Origin: an uncultured Prevotellaceae bacterium
Lineage (GTDB): Bacteria > Bacteroidota > Bacteroidia > Bacteroidales > Bacteroidaceae
Assembly (NCBI GenBank): GCA_902780635.1
Contig: CACZGH010000006.1
Coordinates: 62,001-126,000 of the forward strand
DNA length: 64,000 nucleotides
Reading direction: 5' to 3'
Shown here: positions 1 through 7,762 of the stretch, piece after piece
Numbering within the stretch: the stretch's first letter is position 1
How the letters are laid out: the number at the start of each line of letters is the position of its first letter
The notes under the pieces: generated by a model
Databases searched by the model: none
Told to the model about the DNA's origin: nothing
What the model saw: only the letters and a program-made list of their open reading frames with translations
Position numbers and translations under genes: made by a program

Positions 1-250
1 ATGCGCCTTGTGGGATGGCGCCAGTGGCAACGCCTGCGATAACTTCAGCCTCGGGGAAATGTTCCAGGATGGCATGAGTCAATTCCAATTTCACGTAGGT
101 GCGAAGCGCAGGGTAGGAGAGGGTCTTACGGTTGTCGCAGTAGAAGGGCGACTTCCATCCCGATGCCCATGTAAAAGGGTCGTTGGGCTGTAGTTTGATG
201 GCTTTGATGCTCAATAATCGCTGTGCGAAGTCTTTTTTCAGAGAGTCCAT
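1..250 (-). CDS. pyrE: Orotate phosphoribosyltransferase, 3' end outside window
   Basis: Only the first 83 codons are inside the window; the gene runs off the left edge. It would transfer orotate to PRPP to make orotidine 5'-phosphate in pyrimidine synthesis, in the cytoplasm. The visible N-terminus carries the PyrE signature FTWASGWKSPFYCDNRK, followed by TLSYP and an AGVATGAIPQGA segment typical of the family's central beta-alpha unit. The start is the ATG at 250. A TAATTTTG -7-like element lies at 277-284 on the same strand, but no good -33 partner is seen. Downstream genes cannot be judged. The identification is secure from the N-terminal motif alone. Confidence 0.93.
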   Translation of the reverse strand, partial: MDSLKKDFAQRLLSIKAIKLQPNDPFTWASGWKSPFYCDNRKTLSYPALRTYVKLELTHAILEHFPEAEVIAGVATGAIPQGA

Positions 251-276
251 AATCGTATTGTTTTTATTATTGACTG

Positions 277-284
277 CAAAATTA
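277..284 (-). promoter_or_regulatory. Putative -7 element upstream of pyrE
   Basis: TAATTTTG on the minus strand matches the Bacteroidota -7 consensus TAnnTTTG, 26 bp upstream of the pyrE start. No TTTG is found about 20 bp further upstream, so this is weak. The 137 bp between pyrE and the end of comF hold nothing else recognisable. Confidence 0.4.
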
Positions 285-387
285 CATAAAAATCGGGATA
301 TAAAGGCTTGTACAGAAAAAGAAATCAAGTTTTCGACGCTGGAAAGTAAAACTTTTGTTTGGGTTGACTCAGCTTTAGTGGGTTGGC

Positions 388-1089
388 TTATCGTGCTACT
401 CCCAATGACATGACACTGACTTTGAAGTCGGCATCTTGCAGCAGGGCGGTGACGCATGAGCAAATGGTGGCACCGGAGGTGACGATGTCGTCTATCACAA
501 GGATATGTTTCCCATTCAGTTCTCTCTTGCCGGTAGCCTGAAAGGCGTTCTCCACGTTTGCCACTCTCTGCTGTTGGTTTTTCTGGGTCTGACTGCCATG
601 AAATGACGTGCGAGCTACCGCATCGGTCACCACGGGCACCCCGGTCACCTCGCTCACGCCCCGCGCGATTTCCTCACTCTGGTTGTATCCGCGCTGCCGT
701 TGCCTTTTGCGTTCAAGGGGCACGGGTATGATGAGGTCTATCCCATCGAAAAAGCCATGAATGGTCCATTCCTCTGCGGCCATTTTGCCCATTCTCTCGC
801 CAATCTCAGGATGGTCGTTGTATTTCAACTGATGGATGATACGGCTCACTTCCGACCCCGCCTCATAGAAGAAAAGGGCAGCGGCCCGCTCGATGGGGAT
901 GCGTGCCCAGAAACGGCGCGCCATCTCGTTGTCATAGGCATGCGATTCAAATCCGGTGCGGGGCAGGTGCAGGTTGCATGTGGTGCAAATCACTTCTTCG
1001 CCGATGCCCAGCCGGGCGCCGCATATCGCACATGCCTGAGGTGCGATGAGATTGATGAGCCGATGCCAAAAACTGATTTCATTTTTCAT
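388..1089 (-). CDS. comF: ComF family phosphoribosyltransferase-like protein
   Basis: A 233-residue ComF-type protein, related to DNA-uptake ComF of competent bacteria; its exact role in Bacteroidota is unsettled. An N-terminal zinc-finger-like region has two CxxC pairs (CAIC near residue 20, CTTC near residue 36). The C-terminal type I phosphoribosyltransferase domain has the PRPP-binding loop ILVIDDIVTSGAT near residue 196 and an RGYNQSE motif near 139. The start at 1089 lies in the last unit of a 7-bp tandem repeat that also supplies the recX stop codon, so the two are probably co-transcribed (17 bp apart). Length fits the family. Confidence 0.9.
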   Translation of the reverse strand: MKNEISFWHRLINLIAPQACAICGARLGIGEEVICTTCNLHLPRTGFESHAYDNEMARRFWARIPIERAAALFFYEAGSEVSRIIHQLKYNDHPEIGERMGKMAAEEWTIHGFFDGIDLIIPVPLERKRQRQRGYNQSEEIARGVSEVTGVPVVTDAVARTSFHGSQTQKNQQQRVANVENAFQATGKRELNGKHILVIDDIVTSGATICSCVTALLQDADFKVSVMSLGVAR

Positions 1090-1117
1090 TTTTCATTTTT
1101 CATTTTTCATTTTTCAT
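1080..1117. repeat. 7-bp tandem repeat across the recX-comF junction
   Basis: Five tandem units of the 7-mer ATTTTTC, starting from a leading C at 1080 (ATGAAAA on the minus strand), fill the gap between two co-oriented genes. The recX TGA (1107-1109) and the comF ATG (1087-1089) both lie inside the repeat. Because the ATG is in the comF-proximal unit, a change of copy number would change spacing rather than the comF reading frame. Confidence 0.85.
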
Positions 1118-1568
1118 CTTCCACGCATTGTCGGATGATGTCCATGGTGAAACCACGGCTGAGGGCAAAGCGCATCAGACGGCCGTTGGCCTCATATTCA
1201 CTCATCGCTTTCAACTGGCGGCGTTTGTTCTGGAGAAGAGGCCTCAGGATGGCGACATAATCTTCGTCAGGCACCTCGTCGAGCACCGGTTGGTAGATGT
1301 CTCTGCTGATGCGTTTCAGCATCAGTGCCTGCTCCACTTTGCGGCGGCCCCATTTGTTATATTTGATCTTGTCTTTGACAAAAAGACGGCAGTAGCGCTC
1401 ATCGTCTACATATTTCTCTTCTACGAGATACTCCATGATGCGTGCTTGCGCATCGTCGGCAAGTCCCCAGCGGCGCATCTTTTCCAACATCTCATAAGTG
1501 CAGTGCTCTGCCTGGGAGCAGAGAGTGGTCAACTTGAACAGGGCGTCTTTCTCGGTCATTTCTTTCAT
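1107..1568 (-). CDS. recX: Regulatory protein RecX
   Basis: A 153-residue RecX homologue, a modulator that inhibits RecA filament growth. The sequence shows the family's three-helix repeats: a first unit with CTYEMLEKMRRWGL, a second with YVDDERYCRLFVKDKIKYNKWGRRKVEQAL, which is the most diagnostic RecX segment, and a third with the C-terminal NGRLMRFALSRGF. The ATG at 1568 overlaps the prmC stop in an ATGA arrangement, which indicates translational coupling in a prmC-recX-comF operon. The C-terminus ends in the 7-bp repeat shared with comF. Confidence is high from the central motif and the length. Confidence 0.9.
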   Translation of the reverse strand: MKEMTEKDALFKLTTLCSQAEHCTYEMLEKMRRWGLADDAQARIMEYLVEEKYVDDERYCRLFVKDKIKYNKWGRRKVEQALMLKRISRDIYQPVLDEVPDEDYVAILRPLLQNKRRQLKAMSEYEANGRLMRFALSRGFTMDIIRQCVEDEK

Positions 1569-2398
1569 GGGCGGGTGGCTTGGATGAAACGTTGCTTGCC
1601 ATATGGGTCGTCATGGGTCTGGATGGCCGTAAAGCCTTTCGACGCCAGCATGGCGGTGATATCATGGAGGTAGAGAGGGTTGCACTCAAAGTAGAGTTTG
1701 CCGGCAGGACGGAGTGACACGGCTGCATAGTCGGCGATGGCGGTGTAGAAAAGCAAGGGTGCATCGTCGGGCACATAGAGGGCTTCTGCTGGTTCATAGC
1801 GGGTCACATTGGCGTGCATGGCTCCTCGCTCGTTGAGGCAGATGTAGGGCGGGTTGGAGACGATGACATCCCATTGGTGGGGCTCCTGGGCCAGATGAAG
1901 TGCGTCCTGATGTTCTACGGTGACGGCAGCACCGAGTGCGAGTGCATTGCGCTCAGTGACAGCCAGGGCATGGGGCGAGATGTCATAGGCTGTGACGGCA
2001 CTGCCTGTCATCCCCAAAGCCAGGGTCACGGCGATGCAACCGCTTCCGCAGCCGATGTCAAGTATCTTGGGGTGTTGCAGCGTATTGTCGTCCATCACCC
2101 ACTGGCAGAGCGTTTCTGTCTCTGGACGTGGAATCAGCACGCCCGGCTCCACATGAAACTTCCGCCCCATGAACCATGCCTCGCCCAACACGTATTGCAC
2201 AGGCTCTGCGTCACGCAGACGACTCATCATCTGCATGAGGCGGTCGGAGTCAGTCGCAGACATCTTGCTGGTGCCGTCGCAGAGCAGGTCGGTCATACTC
2301 ATGCCGAAGCGGTCTTCCAGCACCATCCGCACGATGGCACGGGCTTCGCCAGCGTCATAGAGGGGTGTGAGTGATTGCCAGAGTTGGGTGAAGGTCAT
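1565..2398 (-). CDS. prmC: Peptide chain release factor N5-glutamine methyltransferase
   Basis: Methylates the GGQ glutamine of release factors RF1 and RF2 using S-adenosylmethionine. The 277-residue product has an N-terminal helical domain, LIPRPETE (family hallmark), the SAM-binding loop ILDIGCGSGCIAVTLA, and the catalytic NPPY motif in VSNPPYI. The start chosen is the ATG at 2398; the frame is open for 58 more codons, but that stretch contains the promoter and lacks homology. Overlaps recX by 4 bp and heads the prmC-recX-comF operon. It is divergent from ribD. Confidence 0.95.
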   Translation of the reverse strand: MTFTQLWQSLTPLYDAGEARAIVRMVLEDRFGMSMTDLLCDGTSKMSATDSDRLMQMMSRLRDAEPVQYVLGEAWFMGRKFHVEPGVLIPRPETETLCQWVMDDNTLQHPKILDIGCGSGCIAVTLALGMTGSAVTAYDISPHALAVTERNALALGAAVTVEHQDALHLAQEPHQWDVIVSNPPYICLNERGAMHANVTRYEPAEALYVPDDAPLLFYTAIADYAAVSLRPAGKLYFECNPLYLHDITAMLASKGFTAIQTHDDPYGKQRFIQATRP

Positions 2399-2415
2399 AT
2401 TCGCACATTTTGATG

Positions 2416-2447
2416 CAAATTTAGGCAAATAATGCCAACCTGCCAAA
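2416..2447 (-). promoter_or_regulatory. Promoter of prmC-recX-comF
   Basis: On the minus strand, TTTG (2444-2447), exactly 20 bp, then TAAATTTG (2416-2423): a full match to the Bacteroidota vegetative promoter. It ends 17 bp before the prmC ATG, so the leader would be only about 10 nt. Confidence 0.75.
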
Positions 2448-2476
2448 AATGCATGACACAAAATATGAGGGATTGA

Positions 2477-2508
2477 TTTGGTCATCTCAAAAACATGTAT
2501 TATATTTG
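2477..2508 (+). promoter_or_regulatory. Promoter of ribD
   Basis: TTTG (2477-2480), exactly 20 bp, then TATATTTG (2501-2508). It sits back to back with the prmC promoter. The predicted transcript would start only a few bases before the ribD ATG pair (2519/2522). This is why the longer upstream ATG at 2495, which lies inside the promoter, was rejected as the start. Confidence 0.75.
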
Positions 2509-2518
2509 TGGCATCGAT

Positions 2519-3457
2519 ATGATGACAGAACAACAGAAAACAGACGAACAGTATATGCGACGCTGTCTGCAACTGGCAGCGTGTGGCAGGATGGAGTCAC
2601 GGCCCAACCCAATGGTGGGGGCAGTGATAGTGGCACATGACCGGATCATCGGCGAAGGTTATCATATACGATGTGGGGAGGGGCATGCCGAGGTCAACGC
2701 TTTCGCGTCGGTAAAGGCAGAGGATGAGTCTCTACTCAAAGAAGCTACTGTTTATGTCAGTCTTGAGCCTTGCGCCCATTATGGCAAGACTCCCCCTTGT
2801 GCCGACTTGATTGTCAGCAAAGGTGTGAGACGTGTGGTGGTGGGATGCATAGACCCTTTTGCCAAAGTGAAAGGGCGTGGCATACAGAAAATTCAGGATG
2901 CGGGTATAGAGGTCACGGTGGGGGTACTGGAAGAAGAATGCCGGTGGCTCAACCGACGTTTCTTTACCTTCCATCAGAAAGGCAGACCTTATATCATTTT
3001 GAAATGGGCACAGACCGCTGATGGGTATATCGACGACCATGGGCATCCGCTGGCCATCTCGACCCCTTTCACCCGGATGCTGGTGCATCGGTTGCGGGCA
3101 GAGGAGGATGCCATCGTTGTGGGGCGTGTCACGGATGAGCGTGAACACCCGTCATTGAATGTGAGAGAGTGGAGTGGACCGTCGCCGGAGCGCTTTGTGC
3201 TTTCGCATGACTTTACTACACAACAACTCTTTGATACCTGTTATAAAAGGCAACTCCAGTCACTGATTGTGGAGGGGGGAAGGCGTACGCTGCAGTCGTT
3301 TATCGACGACGGACTATACGATGAGATACGCATTGAGACTGCTCCCATTGTCATAGGGGGAGGCACCGAGGCTCCCACTTTGCCCACAGGTCTAAGACTG
3401 CTGTCGCAGGAGTGCTATGATGGCAATATCATCAGACGTTACCGTATGTTGCTGTAG
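2519..3457 (+). CDS. ribD: Bifunctional riboflavin deaminase/reductase RibD
   Basis: Catalyses the second and third steps of riboflavin synthesis: deamination of the diaminopyrimidine phosphate, then reduction of its ribosyl group. Numbering from the ATG at 2519, the N-terminal deaminase has the zinc site H56-A-E and PCAHYGKTPPC (C85, C94). The C-terminal reductase begins near residue 160 (YIILKWAQTADGYID) and has IVEGGRRTLQSFI near 255. At 312 residues it is shorter than many RibD proteins, and the missing length is in the reductase domain between PSLNVR and the IVEGG motif. The stop codon lies inside a REP-like palindrome. Monocistronic with its own promoter. Confidence 0.93.
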   Translation: MMTEQQKTDEQYMRRCLQLAACGRMESRPNPMVGAVIVAHDRIIGEGYHIRCGEGHAEVNAFASVKAEDESLLKEATVYVSLEPCAHYGKTPPCADLIVSKGVRRVVVGCIDPFAKVKGRGIQKIQDAGIEVTVGVLEEECRWLNRRFFTFHQKGRPYIILKWAQTADGYIDDHGHPLAISTPFTRMLVHRLRAEEDAIVVGRVTDEREHPSLNVREWSGPSPERFVLSHDFTTQQLFDTCYKRQLQSLIVEGGRRTLQSFIDDGLYDEIRIETAPIVIGGGTEAPTLPTGLRLLSQECYDGNIIRRYRMLL

Positions 3458-3466
3458 CACAGCAAC
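3448..3466. repeat. REP-like palindrome, copy 1
   Basis: GTTGCTGT, 3-nt spacer, ACAGCAAC: a perfect 8-bp inverted repeat overlapping the ribD stop codon. The same palindrome recurs at 51657-51675 and inside the Y1 transposase gene at 59377-59395; copies 1 and 3 also share the flanking CCGTAT. Confidence 0.8.
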
Positions 3467-3510
3467 CCCTCAAAATCTCAAAAACCTCACCCCCTCAAAA
3501 CCTAAAAAAA

Positions 3511-3996
3511 TCATTTCTTCCTTCCAAAGTCGGCGGGTATCTCTCCCCACCGGGCGGTCTCCCATTTGATGATGGGCACCTGGATGTGGTGAGAGAGCAA
3601 CCATCTCTCTGCCCGCGTGATGATCTCATGCAGACGGCGGGTCTCCTCATTCAGCTCCAAGGTAGTTTTGCATTTCTTCTTGTTGACCCATAAGATGGCA
3701 TTGTAGCTATCCGAGTAGATGGTCTTACGAATGCCTTGTTGGTCCATCAGGGCAAGGGCATGTACGATGGCAAGAAACTCCCCGATGTTGTTAGTACCAA
3801 AGACTGGGCCGAAATGAAACACCTGTGCTCCTGTGGCCAAGTCAATGGCCTGATATTCCATCCGTCCGGGATTGCCCGAACAGGCAGCGTCTACAGCCCA
3901 GGCATCGGCTGTCACTTCCATGGGAAGGGGCAGCACGGTGTCGTGACGGTAAGAGGGGGGATTGACTAAGTCTTTGTTGCTCATTTGTTTCTCCAT
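3511..3996 (-). CDS. RNase H family protein
   Basis: A 161-residue RNase HI-fold protein expected to cleave RNA in RNA-DNA hybrids. The acidic active-site positions are visible: D in AVDAACSGNPG, E in NNIGEFLAIVHALA, D in TIYSDSYNAILW, and a C-terminal D in IPADFGRK. The segment around GATG(A/S)Q-like residues and the TN(N)IGEFLA helix match the Bacteroidota RNase H group. The first nine residues before VNPPSYR are probably not part of the fold, so a slightly later start is possible. Lies 48 bp downstream of argS on the same strand? No: it is transcribed toward ribD and begins after the argS stop, so it may be co-transcribed behind argS. Confidence 0.85.
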   Translation of the reverse strand: MEKQMSNKDLVNPPSYRHDTVLPLPMEVTADAWAVDAACSGNPGRMEYQAIDLATGAQVFHFGPVFGTNNIGEFLAIVHALALMDQQGIRKTIYSDSYNAILWVNKKKCKTTLELNEETRRLHEIITRAERWLLSHHIQVPIIKWETARWGEIPADFGRKK

Positions 3997-4010
3997 CTTT
4001 CGCTGTTTGC

Positions 4011-4041
4011 ATCTCCCCTCCTTTGGAGGGGCTGGGGAGAT
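4011..4041. repeat. GC-rich inverted repeat between argS and the RNase H gene
   Basis: ATCTCCCC and GGGGAGAT flank an inner CTCC-TTT-GGAG hairpin, giving a nested palindrome of 31 bp followed on the plus strand by five T's. No plus-strand gene ends here, so it is more like an interspersed palindromic repeat than a terminator. On the minus strand it would form a hairpin between argS and the RNase H start. Confidence 0.6.
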
Positions 4042-4043
4042 TT

Positions 4044-5864
4044 TTACATTCTCTCTGGCACCTCGATACCCAGCAGACGCATGCCGTTGCGGATGATCTT
4101 GGCCACATTGGCAGCCAGGACCAGTCTCAGGGTCTTCTCTTCGGGCGTGTCGGCATTGAGGATGCTGTAGTCGTGGTAGAACTGGTTGAACTGCTTGGTC
4201 AACTCATAGCAGTAGTTGGCGATGCCACTGGGCGAGTAGTCTTTGCCGGCCTGTTCCACGGCGGCGGCATATTCGCTCATCTTTTGTATCAGTTCGGTCT
4301 CTTTCGCATTGACGGGCAACTGCTCGTCTAGCGTCTCGGGCAGGTCGATGCCCTCGGAGTGTGCTTTGCGAAGGATACTTCTGATACGTGCGTGGGTGTA
4401 TTGGATAAATGGTCCGGTATTGCCGTTGAAGTCGATGCTTTCCTCGGGGTTGAACAGCATGTTTTTGCGGGCGTCGACTTTGAGGATGAAATATTTCAAG
4501 GCACCCATGCCTACAATGCGGGCGATCTCATTTTTCTCCTCTTCGCTGATGCCTTCCAGTTTGTTCACCTTGTCCTCGCTCAACTGACGGGCGTCGGCGA
4601 TCATCGTGGCAATCAGGTCGTCAGCGTCGACCACCGTACCCTCGCGGCTCTTCATCTTGCCGTTGGGCAGTTCCACCATGCCGTAGGAGAAGTGCACCAG
4701 TTCTTTACCCCATTTGAACCCGAGGCGGTCGAGAAGGATGGAGAGCACCTGGAAATGGTAGTTCTGCTCATTGCCCACCACATAGATCATCTTGTCGATG
4801 GGGTAGTCTTTGAAACGCATGTCGGCAGTGCCGATGTCCTGAGTCATATAGACGGAGGTGCCGTCGGAGCGCAACAGCAGTTTCTGGTCGAGTCCATCAG
4901 CGGTGAGGTCGGCCCATACGCTGTTGTCTTCCTTTCTGAAAAACAGTCCTTTTGCAAGACCTTCTTCTACTTTGGCCTTACCCTCAAGATAGGTCTCCGA
5001 CTCGTAGTAAATCTTGTCGAACGACACGCCCATTGCCTTGTAGGTCTCGTCAAATCCGGCGTAGACCCAGGAGTTCATCTTCTCCCAGAGTGCGCGCACC
5101 TCAGGGTCGCCCTGCTCCCATTTCACCAGCATCTCATGGGCCTCTTTGATGAGTGGTGCCTCGTCTTTGGCTTTTTTCTCGGCGGCTTCAGCGTCCATGC
5201 CCTCAGCAAGATACTGGGCGGTGAGCGCCTTCACCTCCTCACGATAGTGTTTGTCGAAAGCTACGTAGTAGTCGCCTATCAGGTGGTCGCCTTTCTTGCC
5301 ACTGCTCGCAGGGGTCTCACCATTGCCCCACTTCTGCCAGGCCAGCATCGATTTGCAGATATGGATACCGCGGTCGTTCACAATGTTGGTCTTCACCACT
5401 TTGTTGCCGTTGGCAGCCATGATCTGTGCCAGCGACCAACCCAGCAGGTTGTTGCGCACATGACCTAAATGGAGCGGCTTGTTGGTGTTGGGCGATGAGT
5501 ATTCTATCATCACCAGGGGGGAGTCTTCGGTGGCGGCACGCTCACCATAATGGGCATCGGCGTGGATGTCGCCCAGCAGACCAATCCATGCTGCTGGCGC
5601 TATCGTCAGGTTGAGGAAACCTTTCACCACATTAAAGTCTGCCACACATTTCTCATGAGTCTTCAGCCATTGGCCGAGCTCCGTGGCGGTGTCTTCGGGT
5701 TTCTTCCTCGAAATCTTAAGGAATGGGAAAACGACGAGGGTGAGATGTCCCTCAAACTCGCTTCTTGTCTTTTGCAACTGTACCATCTTGGCAGGCACTT
5801 CCTGCCCGTAAAGGTCTTGAATGGCGGCAATGACCGCACTACTCATCCTGGTTTCTATATTCAT
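4044..5864 (-). CDS. argS: Arginyl-tRNA synthetase
   Basis: Charges tRNA-Arg. The product of about 606 residues is a class I synthetase. It has the HIGH-type motif as PLHLGHVRNN near residue 125, the KMSKS equivalent as MKSREGT near 390, and the C-terminal anticodon-binding helices (IQYTHARIRSI; the protein ends in GIEVPERM). The start is the ATG at 5864 (MNIETRM). The open frame continues 22 codons further but passes through the promoter at 5920-5927. Length is normal. Confidence 0.96.
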   Translation of the reverse strand: MNIETRMSSAVIAAIQDLYGQEVPAKMVQLQKTRSEFEGHLTLVVFPFLKISRKKPEDTATELGQWLKTHEKCVADFNVVKGFLNLTIAPAAWIGLLGDIHADAHYGERAATEDSPLVMIEYSSPNTNKPLHLGHVRNNLLGWSLAQIMAANGNKVVKTNIVNDRGIHICKSMLAWQKWGNGETPASSGKKGDHLIGDYYVAFDKHYREEVKALTAQYLAEGMDAEAAEKKAKDEAPLIKEAHEMLVKWEQGDPEVRALWEKMNSWVYAGFDETYKAMGVSFDKIYYESETYLEGKAKVEEGLAKGLFFRKEDNSVWADLTADGLDQKLLLRSDGTSVYMTQDIGTADMRFKDYPIDKMIYVVGNEQNYHFQVLSILLDRLGFKWGKELVHFSYGMVELPNGKMKSREGTVVDADDLIATMIADARQLSEDKVNKLEGISEEEKNEIARIVGMGALKYFILKVDARKNMLFNPEESIDFNGNTGPFIQYTHARIRSILRKAHSEGIDLPETLDEQLPVNAKETELIQKMSEYAAAVEQAGKDYSPSGIANYCYELTKQFNQFYHDYSILNADTPEEKTLRLVLAANVAKIIRNGMRLLGIEVPERM

Positions 5865-5919
5865 ATTGATTATTTCACTAATAGAGTGGTTATCACCCTC
5901 TGGTATCATTTTTAGGGTG

Positions 5920-5954
5920 CAAAGATACATCTTTTCTAAGGAATTACACTCAAA
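5920..5954 (-). promoter_or_regulatory. Putative promoter of argS
   Basis: TATCTTTG (5920-5927) is a good -7 element; a TTTG at 5951-5954 stands 23 bp upstream, slightly longer than the 20 bp seen at other promoters here. It would give a leader of about 50 nt. Confidence 0.55.
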
Positions 5955-6037
5955 AGTGGAGAAAAACTGACGCTACACCTGAAGAATCGACAAAAGGCGA
6001 AGGTGATAGATGTGCGACCTTTCATCAAGTGCCATCT

Positions 6038-7369
6038 TCAAAGAGCAGACTTCAGTCTTCTGAATGCCGGTATCAGAAAGAGATCGGCGGCAATCCATGC
6101 CACAGGGTCACCATAACATACGCCCAGGAAACCGGCCACAGGCACCAGCCATAGACTGACACCACCGCGAGCCAACATCTCCATCACACCTGACAGCATC
6201 GACAACTGGGAGTGCCCCAGACCTTGGATGGAGTATCTCAGGATGGTAAGCAGTCCGAGCACAGGATAAAACCAGCAGCAGATGCGCATCAGTTGGGCAG
6301 CATTGTGTATGATGGGGGCCTCGCTACGGTCTACAAACAGCAGCATCATCTCATCGGCAAAGGGTTGGATGATGATGAAAGTGAATACAAAGTAGGTCAG
6401 TGAGAGAAGGAGGGCGGCACGGATGCCCTGCCCGATACGTGCCACTTGTCCAGCCCCGATATTCTGTCCGCAGTAGGTGGCCATCGCCACGCCAATGTTT
6501 TCAAAGACGCAAGTGAACAGGTATTTCACACGCATGGCTACGGTGAACGATGCCACATAGACGGTGCCGAGGGCATTGTTGCTGCTTTGCAACATGATGA
6601 TGCCCACACCGGTGATAGAGAACTGCAGCCCCATCGGCACACCCTGATTGAGCAGATGGAGCGCGATGCGGCGGTCGTAGGACCTTTCGCTGCCTCTCGC
6701 CACCAACAGATTCATTCTCTTCAGGATATACAGCCAGCAGAGCAATGCTGAGACGGCTTGTGCCACCATCGTGGCCACACCCACGCCGGCCACACCCATG
6801 CCAAAACCGATGACCAGCACGAGGTCGAGCACGATGTTGAGCAAGGAGGTGAAAATCAGAAAATAGAAAGGTTGCGTGGAGTTGCCCAAAGCCCGTATCA
6901 TACAAGCCAACAAATTGTAGATGAGGGTCAGGGGGATGGCCCATAACTGGAGCATCAGGTAGATATAGGCATCGTGGAAGATATTGTCAGGCATACTGAC
7001 CAGATGCAGGATTTGGGTGCATGATAGGGTGGTGACCAACGTCAGTATCAGTGCGATCCATGCGCTCAGACGGATGGCATTGGCAGCGTAGCGGCGCATC
7101 AACGTGAAATCTTTGGCACCAAACGACTGTGCCACAGGGATGGCAAAACCCGCACACAGGCCATTGCAAAATCCCATGATGAGAAACATCACCGAGAAGG
7201 TGCCTCCGACAGCCGCCAGAGCATTCACTCCTATCCAATGACCCACAATGGCGGCATCGATGACAGAATATAATTGCTGGAGCAGGTAACCGGCAATCAG
7301 TGGAAGGGAAAAACGCAGGATGCACCGCAGGGGGCTTCCTGTGGTCATGTCATGGATGCTGGCACTCAT
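6038..7369 (-). CDS. MATE family efflux transporter
   Basis: A 443-residue inner-membrane antiporter of the MATE/DinF type that probably exports cationic drugs or metabolites using an ion gradient. The N-terminal signature TTGSPLRCILRFSLPLIAGYLLQQLYSVIDAAIVGHWIG is typical (family start, first two helices), and about twelve hydrophobic segments follow in two six-helix halves. GVGVATMVAQAVSALLCW and the related helix in the second half fit the internal repeat. The ATG at 7369 lies inside the 3' end of the DUF6483 gene (20 bp overlap), so the two are probably translated from one message. Substrate cannot be told. Confidence 0.92.
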   Translation of the reverse strand: MSASIHDMTTGSPLRCILRFSLPLIAGYLLQQLYSVIDAAIVGHWIGVNALAAVGGTFSVMFLIMGFCNGLCAGFAIPVAQSFGAKDFTLMRRYAANAIRLSAWIALILTLVTTLSCTQILHLVSMPDNIFHDAYIYLMLQLWAIPLTLIYNLLACMIRALGNSTQPFYFLIFTSLLNIVLDLVLVIGFGMGVAGVGVATMVAQAVSALLCWLYILKRMNLLVARGSERSYDRRIALHLLNQGVPMGLQFSITGVGIIMLQSSNNALGTVYVASFTVAMRVKYLFTCVFENIGVAMATYCGQNIGAGQVARIGQGIRAALLLSLTYFVFTFIIIQPFADEMMLLFVDRSEAPIIHNAAQLMRICCWFYPVLGLLTILRYSIQGLGHSQLSMLSGVMEMLARGGVSLWLVPVAGFLGVCYGDPVAWIAADLFLIPAFRRLKSAL

Positions 7370-7751
7370 TTAGTCGTTTTTTGATGTCGTCCATCTTGCG
7401 TAGACGGTCGAAGGAATAGACACCACTGTGGCGGTCGATCCATTCAAAGAGTGGAAGGGCGCGCCGCAGCAAGATATCATTGAAAGGGCGGGCACGCATG
7501 TCGGACTCGACATAGTAGAGTTCTGCCAACATCTCCATACGATGGATGCGCTGCTCTTCAGGGAATTTCTCAAATGACTGCATCACCTCATCCATGGATG
7601 CACCCTGATAAAACTCGTAGGGCCCGAGATACTGCTCATACATCTCATGCAGGGCTTTGGTCTTATCTTCTATCTCATTCTTCTCAAGCAACCGCTGCAG
7701 GGCTGCAAAAAACTCGCGGATGAGCCGCATGATATAGTCTTGTTGTAGCAT
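7350..7751 (-). CDS. DUF6483 family protein
   Basis: A 133-residue cytoplasmic protein of unknown function. The N-terminus MLQQDYIMRLIREF matches what I recall as the start of the DUF6483 family, and the rest is mostly charged helices without catalytic motifs. It overlaps the MATE gene by 20 bp and starts 12 bp after the helicase stop, so it belongs to the run helicase-DUF6483-MATE on the minus strand. No signal peptide or membrane segment. The family assignment is from memory of the N-terminal motif. Confidence 0.7.
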   Translation of the reverse strand: MLQQDYIMRLIREFFAALQRLLEKNEIEDKTKALHEMYEQYLGPYEFYQGASMDEVMQSFEKFPEEQRIHRMEMLAELYYVESDMRARPFNDILLRRALPLFEWIDRHSGVYSFDRLRKMDDIKKRLNECQHP

Positions 7752-7762
7752 GGTGTTTTTTT

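Noticed and set aside
4359-5468. A 369-codon plus-strand frame opposite argS
   Set aside because: It is antisense to argS, whose motifs are complete; long antisense frames are expected at this codon composition.
6570-6590. A fourth REP palindrome near GTTGCTGCTTTGCAAC inside the MATE gene
   Set aside because: The arms are only 5 bp and the sequence differs from the three clear copies.
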